35,427 bases of DNA from Prevotella sp. (lineage in GTDB: Bacteria; Bacteroidota; Bacteroidia; Bacteroidales; Bacteroidaceae), in NCBI GenBank assembly GCA_017645905.1, contig JAGCNO010000157.1, positions 1-35,427 of the forward strand, given 5' to 3'. Each line of letters begins with the position of its first letter. Within the stretch, counting starts at the first letter, position 1. Below the pieces are notes generated by a model. The model saw nothing but the letters and a program-made list of their open reading frames with translations. It had not been told where the DNA came from and ran no database searches. Shown here piece after piece: positions 20,515 to 28,241 of the stretch. The translations under genes and the position numbers were made by a program.

Positions 20515-23500
20515 CTATGGCTCGACGTCCTTTCCAGCCATGATGTCGATGATGGTGGCAATGTCGGCCACGTCGACCGTCTTGTCGTTGTTCACGTCGG
20601 CCTTGTCTTTGTATTCGGGAGCCTTTCCTGCCATCACGTCGATGACGGTGGCAATGTCGGCCACGTCGACAGCACCGTCGTCGTTTACGTCGCCCATGAG
20701 AGCGATGCCTTCGTAAAGGTCCATGTCTCCGTTTTCCCAGTACATCATGACCGTCCAGCCACGAGCCGTAGCGGCTGCCACCTGTGCTTTGGTCATGACG
20801 TTACCTTCGTTCGGACTTTTTTTATAAACAAACAAGTAATATGGAAATTCTTCATCGGTGTTTATCGGCAGACCGGCGATGAAGGCATCCATGTTTTTGC
20901 CCTTTAGCTGGTTCATATAGCATTGCAGCTGAGTCAGTGCCGTGTTCGACACATCGAGTTTGATGAGCTGGTTTCTTTGGCACCACAGCGTACTCAGTTT
21001 TGTGTTCATAGACAGGTCGAGTTCGGTAAGCTGGTTGTCGCTGCAGTACAAAGATGTCAGTGCCGTAAAAAATTCTACGCCCTTGAGGGTCTTGATGCCT
21101 TTTTCCTCGACGTTTATCCAATTCACCGTCTGTATCTCGTCCTCGGTAATCTTGCCGTCCTTGCCATAGTCCTGTGCGAGCAGGTAGTTGCGGAAGGCCG
21201 CGTCGGGGAAGTTCTTCTCGTTGATGGCATAGCTGACCTCGTAGGGTTCCCAGTCCTTGCCGTTATACCAGTAGACTGTCCAGCCTTTGACCTTTGCGGC
21301 TGCCACCTGTTCTTCGGTGATGACGTTGCCCTCGTCCGAGGTGTTGTAATTCACGTAGAAGTAATGAATGTCATTGGTGGTGTTCTTCGGCAGGCTGGCT
21401 ACGAGAGCCTCCATCCTGTCGCCCTTAATCTGGTTCTGGTGGCAGTACAACCCAGTCAGTGCCTTGTTGTTCGACACGTCGAGGGCGGTGAGATCGTTGT
21501 TAAAGCATGACAAAGATGTCAGTGCCGTGTTCTTTGAAACATCGAGGGCGGTGAGCTGGTTGTTGACGCAATGCAACGAAGTCAGTGCCGTGTTGTTCGA
21601 GACATCGAGGGCGGTGAGCTGATTGTTGTCACATTCCAAGGATTCCAGTGCCGTGTTCTTCGACACGTCGAGGGCGGTGAGCGGGTTGTCGGAGCAGTAC
21701 AACCCAGTCAGTGCCGCGTTCTTTGATACATCGAGGTTTGTAAGCTGGTTGGACCTGCAGGTCAGCGTAGTCAGCGCATAGAAAAACTCTATACCCTTGA
21801 GTCTCTTTATGTTTTGATTTGAGACGTTAAGCGACTTAATCGCTTTAATCTCCCCATCGGTGAGCAGGCCGTCCTTGCCATAGTCCTGGGCAAGGAGGTA
21901 GTTGCGGAAATTGTCATCGGGGAAGTTCTCTGAATCGATGGCGATGATATCCGAGTAGGATTCCCATGCCGTCCCGTTATAACAATAGGGTGTCCAGCCA
22001 CGAGCCTTTACGGCTGCCATCTGCTCTGCGGTGATGACGTTGCCTTCGTCCGGGTCATTATACTTTACGTAGAATTTATGTTCAACGGTCGCATCATTGT
22101 TCATCGGCAGACTGGCGATGAGGCTGTCCATGCGGTCGGTAATCTTGTTCATGGCGCAGTTCAGTTCTTTCAGCTTTGTATTCTCCGACACGTCTATGTA
22201 GGTAAGCTTATTGCCAGCACAGTCCAAGGTTTCCAGTTCTGGATTCCCAGACACGTCTATGGAGGTTAGCCGGTTGGCAGCACAAAACAAGTCTTTCAGT
22301 TTTGGGTTCGGCACTTCTAATTCGGTGAGCTTGTTGTAGCCACACACTAACGAAGTCAGTCTCGTGAAATACTTTATACCATCGAGGTCCTCTATGCCTT
22401 TATCATTAACGTTAATGAAGTTAGTCCCATGAAGTTCCTCCCAGACGAACTTGCCGTCCCTGCCATAGGGGAGGTTGAGGAGGGCGTTTTGGAAGGCAGA
22501 ATCGTGGAAGTAATACCAATAAATGGCGATGCCATCCTCATAGGGTTTTCTCTCTCCAAAGACATTCCAATAAACTGTCCAGCCTTTTGCCTTTGCAGCC
22601 TCTGCCTGTGCAGCGCTAAAGTAGTTTCCCTCGTCAGCATCGTTGTCTACCACAAATAATTCTATCTCAGTACTGGAATTAGAGTACGACGGCAGACTGG
22701 CGATAAGGGCATCCATATTGTCACCAAAGATGTTGTTATGATAGCAGATACATCTTTCCAGTTTCGTGTTCTTCGACAGGTCTAGGGCTGTAAGCCTGTT
22801 TCTCTCACAATAGAGAAGATACAGTGCCGTATTCTTCGACAGGTCGAGTTCAGTGAGCTGATTATTATTGCAGTATAATTGTAGCAGTTTCGTGTTCTTC
22901 GACAGGTTGAGGGTGTTGAGTTGGTTGTAGCGGCAATCTAAATTTGTCAGTGCCGTATTCTTCGACACATCAAGGGCGGTGAGATGGTTGCCGGAACAGT
23001 ACAAAAGTCCTAATGCCGTGTTCTTCGACACGTCAAGTTCGGTAAGCCTGTTGGAAAGACATTCGAATTGATATAGTTTCGTGTTCTTCGACAGGTCGAG
23101 GGCGGTGAGCTGGTTGGCGGCGCAGAACAAATATCTTAATGCCGTGTTCTTCGACAGATCGAGTTCGGTAAGCATGTTCTTAGAACACTGTAAATCAATC
23201 AGTTTCGTGTTCTTCAACAGGTCGAGGGCGATGAGTTGGTTATTGTTGCATGTCAAGCGTTCTAATTTCGTGTTCTTCGACAAGTCGAGGAAGCGGAGCT
23301 TGTTGTATTCGCAGTTCAAATATACCAAGGCAGTGAAGTGTTCTATACCTCCCAGAGACCAGATGCCTTTTCCTCTCACTGAGATGTCTTTGATGTTGGC
23401 AATCTCACTATTGGTGAGCACGCCGTCACGGCCGTAGTCCTGGGCGAGCAGGTAGTTGCGGAAGTTGTCATCGGGGAAGTTCGTACTGTTGATTTCTACG

Positions 23501-23562
23501 TCGGCCTTTGCGCCCGTGGCGATGGCTACGAGGGCGGCGACAATAAGGAAAAACTGTTTCAT
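20515..23562 (-). CDS. Four-block LRR surface protein with dockerin pair, C-terminally truncated
   Basis: A 1015-aa secreted protein with signal peptide MKQFFLIVAALVAIATGAKA. Four blocks each begin with an FPDDNFRNYLLAQDYGxDGxLTxxEI cap (second copy degenerate). LRR units of about 21 residues follow (LTxLDVSKNTALTxLxCxxNQ). Each block closes with a segment like DALIASLPxN...DEGNVxTxxQxAAAKAKGWTVYW. The C-terminus is a dockerin-type pair (DVNDDGAVDVADIATVIDVMAGK and DVNNDKTVDVADIATIIDIMAGK) ending DVEP. The gene stops at a TAG immediately followed, in frame, by the start of an FGE-sulfatase domain, so the protein appears to have lost a C-terminal domain. The cap resembles that of LRR proteins with EF-hand-like DxDG turns. 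The binding partner is unknown. Confidence 0.83.
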   Translation of the reverse strand: MKQFFLIVAALVAIATGAKADVEINSTNFPDDNFRNYLLAQDYGRDGVLTNSEIANIKDISVRGKGIWSLGGIEHFTALVYLNCEYNKLRFLDLSKNTKLERLTCNNNQLIALDLLKNTKLIDLQCSKNMLTELDLSKNTALRYLFCAANQLTALDLSKNTKLYQFECLSNRLTELDVSKNTALGLLYCSGNHLTALDVSKNTALTNLDCRYNQLNTLNLSKNTKLLQLYCNNNQLTELDLSKNTALYLLYCERNRLTALDLSKNTKLERCICYHNNIFGDNMDALIASLPSYSNSSTEIELFVVDNDADEGNYFSAAQAEAAKAKGWTVYWNVFGERKPYEDGIAIYWYYFHDSAFQNALLNLPYGRDGKFVWEELHGTNFINVNDKGIEDLDGIKYFTRLTSLVCGYNKLTELEVPNPKLKDLFCAANRLTSIDVSGNPELETLDCAGNKLTYIDVSENTKLKELNCAMNKITDRMDSLIASLPMNNDATVEHKFYVKYNDPDEGNVITAEQMAAVKARGWTPYCYNGTAWESYSDIIAIDSENFPDDNFRNYLLAQDYGKDGLLTDGEIKAIKSLNVSNQNIKRLKGIEFFYALTTLTCRSNQLTNLDVSKNAALTGLYCSDNPLTALDVSKNTALESLECDNNQLTALDVSNNTALTSLHCVNNQLTALDVSKNTALTSLSCFNNDLTALDVSNNKALTGLYCHQNQIKGDRMEALVASLPKNTTNDIHYFYVNYNTSDEGNVITEEQVAAAKVKGWTVYWYNGKDWEPYEVSYAINEKNFPDAAFRNYLLAQDYGKDGKITEDEIQTVNWINVEEKGIKTLKGVEFFTALTSLYCSDNQLTELDLSMNTKLSTLWCQRNQLIKLDVSNTALTQLQCYMNQLKGKNMDAFIAGLPINTDEEFPYYLFVYKKSPNEGNVMTKAQVAAATARGWTVMMYWENGDMDLYEGIALMGDVNDDGAVDVADIATVIDVMAGKAPEYKDKADVNNDKTVDVADIATIIDIMAGKDVEP

Positions 23563-23611
23563 AACGTACTATGTTAAAAGGTTAAACGTCAAAGTGATTG
23601 ATTATTGCGTG

Positions 23612-23643
23612 CAAATTTACGACTTATTTCTGAAACCTCCAAA
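23612..23643 (-). promoter_or_regulatory. Promoter of the 1015-aa LRR gene
   Basis: On the minus strand TAAATTTG (23619-23612) is preceded by TTTG (23643-23640) with a 20-nt spacer. The leader is about 45 nt. The rest of the 394-nt gap 23563-23956 holds the composite repeat copy C and nothing recognisable as a gene. Confidence 0.7.
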
Positions 23644-23761
23644 TAATTCTTGGAAAGAAATAACCATTATGAACATAATTATGTCCATAAATGCGGTGTC
23701 CCTGCTAAATATATATCTAAGGAGTCAAGGAGTGGCTGCGCCGTGAATCAAAAAAGTCAAA

Positions 23762-23845
23762 ACTACGACGTGGTTTCTACAAACTACGTCGTAGTTTTGA
23801 CAAACGTCGTCGTGGTTTCTACAAACTACGACGTGGTTTTAACAA
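23762..23845. repeat. Palindromic 21-bp repeat tetrad, copy 2
   Basis: Four 21-bp units start at 23762, 23783, 23804 and 23825. Unit 1 is identical to unit 1 of the copy at 580, and unit 2 differs by one base. The linker to the following 22-bp tetrad (ATGCATCCGACCTTT) is also conserved. Confidence 0.8.
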
Positions 23846-23864
23846 TGCATCCGACCTTTGGTTT

Positions 23865-23952
23865 AGAAAGAACGGCTTTTTCTCGGAGAAAGAACGGCTT
23901 TCTCTCATAGAATAAGCCGTCCTTTCTGGTCGAAAGAACGGCTTAAAGTCCA
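23865..23952. repeat. 22-bp GAACGGCTT repeat tetrad, copy C, one unit inverted
   Basis: Units start at 23865, 23887, 23909 and 23931. The third is inverted (AATAAGCCGTCCTTTCT). The array ends 4 nt from the stop codon of the alcohol dehydrogenase gene. Confidence 0.8.
23913..23945. terminator. Hairpin from the inverted third unit of array C
   Basis: TAAGCCGT-C-CTTTC (23913-23926) pairs with GAAAG-A-ACGGCTTA (23932-23945), a 13-bp stem with one C/A mismatch and a 5-nt loop. It lies 11 nt beyond the stop of the alcohol dehydrogenase gene and could end the upstream multi-gene transcript. The U-tract is poor. Confidence 0.45.
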
Positions 23953-23956
23953 GGGG

Positions 23957-25141
23957 CTATCCCCGTGCCATGCGGTAGATGGCCTCCATGTCGCTGGCAT
24001 TGAGCACTTTAAAGGCTCCGCAGGCGCGCTGGTAGTCTCGGCTGCACTTGCGGGTCATCTCCTTGATCTCCTCGTCGGTGATGTCGCGGCCTATGAGCTC
24101 CTTGATGTTGATGGGCATGCCGATGGCGTGGTAGAAGCGCTCCATGGCCTCGATGCCCTTGATGGCCGTTCCCTCGGGGTCGGTGAAGTCGTTGGGCACG
24201 TCCATGACATTGACGGCGAAACGTACGAAGCGCGGGAGATTCTCGTGCATGACGTAGCGTGCCCAGCTGGGCCATACGGCGGCGAGGCCTGCGCCGTGGG
24301 TGACGTCGAACATGCCGCTGAGCTCGTGCTCCAGCTGGTGGGTAGACCAGTCGCCGAGGTTGCGGTAGCCGGTCACGTCGTTGTGGGCCAGGCTGCCGCC
24401 CCACATGATCTGTGCGCGGTTGCGGTAGTCCTCAGGATTTTTCAGCACGGCAAAGATGCAATCCTTCATGGTGCGCATGAGTGTCTCGGCGATGTTGTCG
24501 GTCAGGGTCATGTCGCACTCGGTGTTGAAGTATCGCTCCATGGTGTGCATCATGATGTCGGTGACGCCGGCAGCTGTCTGGTAGGGTGGGAGGGTGAAGG
24601 TGCGGCAGGGGTTCATGATGGCGAACTTGGGGCGCGAGATGTTGTTGGAGTAGCCCAGCTTCACATCGCCGTCCTCGTTGGTGATGACGCTGGCCTCGCT
24701 CATCTCGCTGCCTGCGGCGGGGATGGTGAGCACAGCGGCGACGGGGAGCACCTGCTCAGGCTCTGCATTGCCGAGGTAGAAGTCCCAGACGTTGCCAGAG
24801 TATGGCACTCCGTAAGCGATGCACTTCGACGAGTCGATGACGCTGCCTCCGCCCACGGCAAGGATGAAGTCGACGCCCTCCTTGCGGCAGAGCTCGATGC
24901 CCTGCTGGGCGAGCGACAGGCGCGGGTTGGGCACCACGCCGCCGAGCTTGACGAAGGGGATGCCGCCCTCAGCGAGCAGACCGCAGACCTTGTCGAGCAG
25001 ACCGGAGCGCAGGGCACTCTGTCCGCCGTAATGTACCAGCACTTTCGTGCCGCCGTATTTCTTTACCAGAGCAGCAACCTGCTCCTCACTTTGCTGGCCG
25101 AACACCACTTCTGTGGGGGCGTAGAAATTAAAGTCTTTCAT
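23957..25141 (-). CDS. Iron-containing alcohol dehydrogenase (BDH/YqhD-like)
   Basis: A 394-aa cytoplasmic NAD(P)H-dependent alcohol or aldehyde reductase of the type III iron-dependent family. The nucleotide-binding GGGS is at residues 97-100. The metal ligands are readable as Asp195 and His199 (GVTDIMMHTMERYF), His268 (THQLEHELSG) and His282 (VTHGAGLAAVWP). Length and start MKDFNFYAPTEVVFG are typical of butanol dehydrogenase-like members. The physiological aldehyde is unknown; redox balancing in fermentation is the usual role. It lies 41 nt after the esterase gene and is last in the RND-GH43-esterase-ADH run. Hairpin and repeat array C follow at its 3' end. Confidence 0.9.
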   Translation of the reverse strand: MKDFNFYAPTEVVFGQQSEEQVAALVKKYGGTKVLVHYGGQSALRSGLLDKVCGLLAEGGIPFVKLGGVVPNPRLSLAQQGIELCRKEGVDFILAVGGGSVIDSSKCIAYGVPYSGNVWDFYLGNAEPEQVLPVAAVLTIPAAGSEMSEASVITNEDGDVKLGYSNNISRPKFAIMNPCRTFTLPPYQTAAGVTDIMMHTMERYFNTECDMTLTDNIAETLMRTMKDCIFAVLKNPEDYRNRAQIMWGGSLAHNDVTGYRNLGDWSTHQLEHELSGMFDVTHGAGLAAVWPSWARYVMHENLPRFVRFAVNVMDVPNDFTDPEGTAIKGIEAMERFYHAIGMPINIKELIGRDITDEEIKEMTRKCSRDYQRACGAFKVLNASDMEAIYRMARG

Positions 25142-25182
25142 TTTTTTGTGATTATTTGTGGGTTTGAAGTTTTGAGTTGGGG

Positions 25183-26403
25183 TTACTTGAATATCTTCTG
25201 GGCGAAGAGGGTGAGATAGATGCGCCAGTTGCGCCAGATGTGTCCGCCGTCGTTCTCATAGTACTCATAGGGGTAGCCCTTCTCGTCGAGATATTTGCGG
25301 AGGTCGGTGTTCATCTGCATGAGGAAGTCGTCCTTGCCGATGGCAATCCAGAAAAGCTTGGGCTTGGAGGCGAAGAGACGTGCCATCTGCCCGTCGAAGT
25401 CGTTATCGAGGTTTGAGGGCTGGGTGGTGACGGGCGTCAGCTCGCGGGGCATCCTGCAAGCTGCCGACTGCAGCCCGTAGTAGTCGAACTGCTCGGGATA
25501 GAGACGTGAGATGCCGAAGGTGTGGCCGCCGCCCATGGAGAGTCCCGTGACGGCCCGGCCGGAGCGCTTGGTGATAGTCTTGTAGCGGCTGTCGACAGCC
25601 TTGACGATGTCCATGAAGCTCTCCTCCATCGTGGCTTTAGCGGGACGGTCGCGGAAGGCGTTGCCGTCGGGGGTATACATCCCCTCGTGCCACCATCCCG
25701 GAGCGGCGTTGCAGGTGGGGTTGCCGTTGGGCATGACGACAATCATGGGCACACAGCGTCCCTCGGCGATGAGGTTGTCCATAATCTGCGAGGTGCGTCC
25801 GAGGTCGCCCCAGGCTGTCTCGTCGCCTCCAAATCCGTGGAGCAGATAGAGCACGGGGAAGCGCTTCTTGCCGTCGTACTGTGGGGGCAGGTAGACGGTC
25901 ATGCGGCGCTGCTGGCCGAGTGTAGGACTCTCATACCACACACGGGATAGTGTGCCGTGGGGCACGTTGTTGACGGAGTAGAGATGGCCTTTGTCGTCGT
26001 TCGTCTTTGTGACGATGAAGATGTTGGAGAGGGTGGAGATGTCGCGGTTGACGTAGCTGTTGGCAGGGTCGGTCAGACGCTGTCCGTCTACGTTAAGGCT
26101 GTAGGAGTAAAGCTCCGGGGCAAGGGGCGCGGTGGTCACCGTCCACACACCGTCGGCCCGCTTCTCCATGGTGAGTCGCTTGTTAGAGATTTCGTTGAAG
26201 TCTCCATTGACGGTGACGGCGCTGGCAGAGGGGTCGTAGAAGTTGAAGGTGACGGTACCGTCCTGGTTGATGACTGGCGACTTTACTTGGGGTCGCTGGC
26301 CGAGCTGCTGCTGCGCCCATACGGGGCTAAATGACAAATTAGAAATGATAAATGAAAGGGCCAGAAGGCGGGGAATGTAAATCCCTTTGAAAAATGCTTT
26401 CAT
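25183..26403 (-). CDS. Secreted CE1-type esterase with N-terminal Ig/CBM48-like domain
   Basis: A 406-aa exported alpha/beta hydrolase resembling feruloyl or acetyl-xylan esterases of carbohydrate esterase family 1. The signal peptide (1-30, ending SFSPVWA) precedes an early-set beta domain (about 40-135: TVTFNFYDPSASAVTVNGDFNE). The esterase domain then has the oxyanion region LYLLHGFGGDETAW, nucleophile Ser289 in GLSMGGG, an acid at Asp358 or Asp359, and His388 in GGHIWRNWR. Much of the signal peptide (LSFIISNLSFSP) is encoded by repeat-like AAATGACAAATTAGAAATGA. It sits 17 nt after the GH43 gene, so both probably act together on decorated xylan or arabinoxylan; this pairing is inferred from context. 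Confidence 0.85.
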   Translation of the reverse strand: MKAFFKGIYIPRLLALSFIISNLSFSPVWAQQQLGQRPQVKSPVINQDGTVTFNFYDPSASAVTVNGDFNEISNKRLTMEKRADGVWTVTTAPLAPELYSYSLNVDGQRLTDPANSYVNRDISTLSNIFIVTKTNDDKGHLYSVNNVPHGTLSRVWYESPTLGQQRRMTVYLPPQYDGKKRFPVLYLLHGFGGDETAWGDLGRTSQIMDNLIAEGRCVPMIVVMPNGNPTCNAAPGWWHEGMYTPDGNAFRDRPAKATMEESFMDIVKAVDSRYKTITKRSGRAVTGLSMGGGHTFGISRLYPEQFDYYGLQSAACRMPRELTPVTTQPSNLDNDFDGQMARLFASKPKLFWIAIGKDDFLMQMNTDLRKYLDEKGYPYEYYENDGGHIWRNWRIYLTLFAQKIFK

Positions 26404-26420
26404 AATTAGTTGATTTGAGG

Positions 26421-28214
26421 TTATTTGAACTGGAATTGTTTGCGAATATGTGTCTGTCCGTTCTCGTCGGTATACCGCTCTATGACGAAGCGCATGCCTT
26501 TGGGGTTTTGGATGGGGCGTCCGGAGAGGTCGTAGTATTTGCGATTTACCGGTTTACTATTTACGATTTCGTTGATGCCGTTGGCAATCTGCGAGAACTG
26601 CCAGGCGTCAAATTGTACGTTCGTGGCTTCGGTGAAGACGAAAAAGATACTTTTGATTCCTGTGAAGACTGTCGGGTCGAGGTCTATAACGTGGTCCTCA
26701 AAGCCGGTGGACGAGAACTCGAGTGTAGCAGAGGGCTTTGCTGTCTTGCTGCCGAGGCGTATCTGAAGTGTGCCAGTGCCTTTGGCTCTTAGCATGAAAG
26801 ACAGGGCTCCCTGTGTGCCGAACTCTACTTTCCGTATCATGGTCCATGCGCCTTCAGCCATCTTCACTTGCAGGTTTCGGGAGGCATCGTTGCCGAGGCT
26901 GCTGATGCTGGTGGGCTTTGAGATGTTGGTAAAGTCCTCATAGCTGATGCCTCCACAAGTGGACATGGTCTCAGCTTCCTGCAGTTTGTAAGGGTCGAGT
27001 GCCTTGATGGGGCTGACACCGGTCTTGTCAAGGGTGACTTTTCCGAGCTTCTGGTCCTCTTCCCTGACGTTTACTTTGTTGATGCCGATGGAGCGGAATC
27101 CCGATGCGCCGGTGTTCATGGTCTGTTCAAGAAGCGTGGAGTGGTAGAAGAGGTAGTAGTTGGTAGAGATGGTGGTTTGGTCGTTTGGGGCGTTGGTGGT
27201 TTGGTCGTCGTCGGGCACATATTTCTGCATGTGTGTGTGGTTGTTTCCCCATCCCATGCCGAAGTTACCTTCGTTGGGAACATACTCCCCACGATATTCC
27301 CATGAGTCGGGGTCGAGGGGCGTATCGGTGACCATGTAGCACATGCTGCATGAGGAGGGTGCCGGCTGTCCGTTGCGGCCCTCGTAGCTGTTCCAGTCGT
27401 TGCGGTCGCTCCAAGATGTGTTGTAGGTGTAGACAAACCGGTGGTTGATGATATTGAGCTCGCTGGCTTCGAAGAGGTAGGGAGCGGGGAGGTTTACGGC
27501 CTTTCCGTCGATGGCCAGCATGGTTGACTTGAGTTTTGCTATGCGTGAGTTTCCGGGCATGAGTTTGGAACCCGTGGACTGCGGGTCTCCTCCTCCGAAG
27601 GCTATCCATCCTGTCCCTTCCTCGTCGATGACCACGCCAGGGTCGAATATCCAGTTACAGGGCTTGACACCAGGCGTGTCGCCGTCAATCATGGGCTTTG
27701 AGAGCGGTGAGCGCCAGGGGCCTATGGGCGAAGAGGCTTTGAGGACTCCGATGCTGCCGCCGCTGTTGGCAAAGTAAAGAAAGAATTCGGGGTTGCCGTT
27801 GGCATCCAAACGCCAGGTGACCGAGGGTGCCCATGAGGCAGCAAATCGCCATCCCCAGCCAGAGCATAGCTTGCCTACGTCAATGGTGCCGTGGAAGGTC
27901 CAGTTGCAGAGGTCGTCGCTGGAGAAGACAACGAGCGACTTGATGTCGCCATAGCTGTTGCTGCCCGATTTGCTGTTCTTGATGAACTGCTGGCTGTCAT
28001 TGGAGCCATAGACGTAAATGCGCCCGTCGTACTGGAGGGCTGTGGGGTCGGCACAGAAGACACAGGGGCTCAGCGGGTTGCCGTTGTTCACCTCTTTGTA
28101 ATTCTTGGCAAGTGTCTGCGCCCCTGCGGGGCTAAATGATAAGTGAAGAGTGAAGATTGAAGAGTGAAGAGTGAAGAATGATAAAGCAAAAGAAAGTAAC
28201 AGTTTCTTCGACAT
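26421..28214 (-). CDS. Secreted GH43 glycosidase with CBM6-like domain
   Basis: A 597-aa exported glycoside hydrolase family 43 enzyme, likely a xylosidase or arabinofuranosidase. The signal peptide is MSKKLLLSFALSFFTLHSSI onward to GAQ. The five-bladed propeller starts at CVFCADPTAL (Asp56, probable general base), with NWIFDPGVVIDEEG and the FEASELN region as further active-site landmarks. A CBM6-like domain begins near residue 405 (KLQEAETMSTCGGI), and a tail YYDLSGRPIQNPKGM ends the protein. Three repeat-derived segments are visible. The signal-peptide core comes from GAAGAGTGAAGA repeats, QTTNAPNDQTT (about 337-347) from TGGTCGTTT repeats, and EIVNSKPVNRK (549-559) from AAATCGTAAATAGT repeats. 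It is 27 nt after the RND pump gene. Confidence 0.87.
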   Translation of the reverse strand: MSKKLLLSFALSFFTLHSSIFTLHLSFSPAGAQTLAKNYKEVNNGNPLSPCVFCADPTALQYDGRIYVYGSNDSQQFIKNSKSGSNSYGDIKSLVVFSSDDLCNWTFHGTIDVGKLCSGWGWRFAASWAPSVTWRLDANGNPEFFLYFANSGGSIGVLKASSPIGPWRSPLSKPMIDGDTPGVKPCNWIFDPGVVIDEEGTGWIAFGGGDPQSTGSKLMPGNSRIAKLKSTMLAIDGKAVNLPAPYLFEASELNIINHRFVYTYNTSWSDRNDWNSYEGRNGQPAPSSCSMCYMVTDTPLDPDSWEYRGEYVPNEGNFGMGWGNNHTHMQKYVPDDDQTTNAPNDQTTISTNYYLFYHSTLLEQTMNTGASGFRSIGINKVNVREEDQKLGKVTLDKTGVSPIKALDPYKLQEAETMSTCGGISYEDFTNISKPTSISSLGNDASRNLQVKMAEGAWTMIRKVEFGTQGALSFMLRAKGTGTLQIRLGSKTAKPSATLEFSSTGFEDHVIDLDPTVFTGIKSIFFVFTEATNVQFDAWQFSQIANGINEIVNSKPVNRKYYDLSGRPIQNPKGMRFVIERYTDENGQTHIRKQFQFK

Positions 28215-28241
28215 AATAGATAAGCATTAAATGGTTTGGAT

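Noticed and set aside
20515-23562. DNA-level tandem repeat element in the LRR gene
   Set aside because: The periodicity follows the 21-residue LRR units of a continuous reading frame and is explained by the protein.
23650-23910. Small open frames across the repeat arrays (also 477-704 and 10287-10487)
   Set aside because: They translate the 21- and 22-bp units in successive frames (for example NYDVVxTNYVVV and KNGLF/RTAFS), with no start context or conserved protein. Three 22-bp units make 22 codons, so open frames through arrays are expected by chance.
24128-25219. Plus-strand open frame (363 aa) opposite the alcohol dehydrogenase gene
   Set aside because: The minus-strand gene has intact metal ligands and family length; the plus frame is its shadow. 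The same applies to 13387-14268 and 15512-16366.
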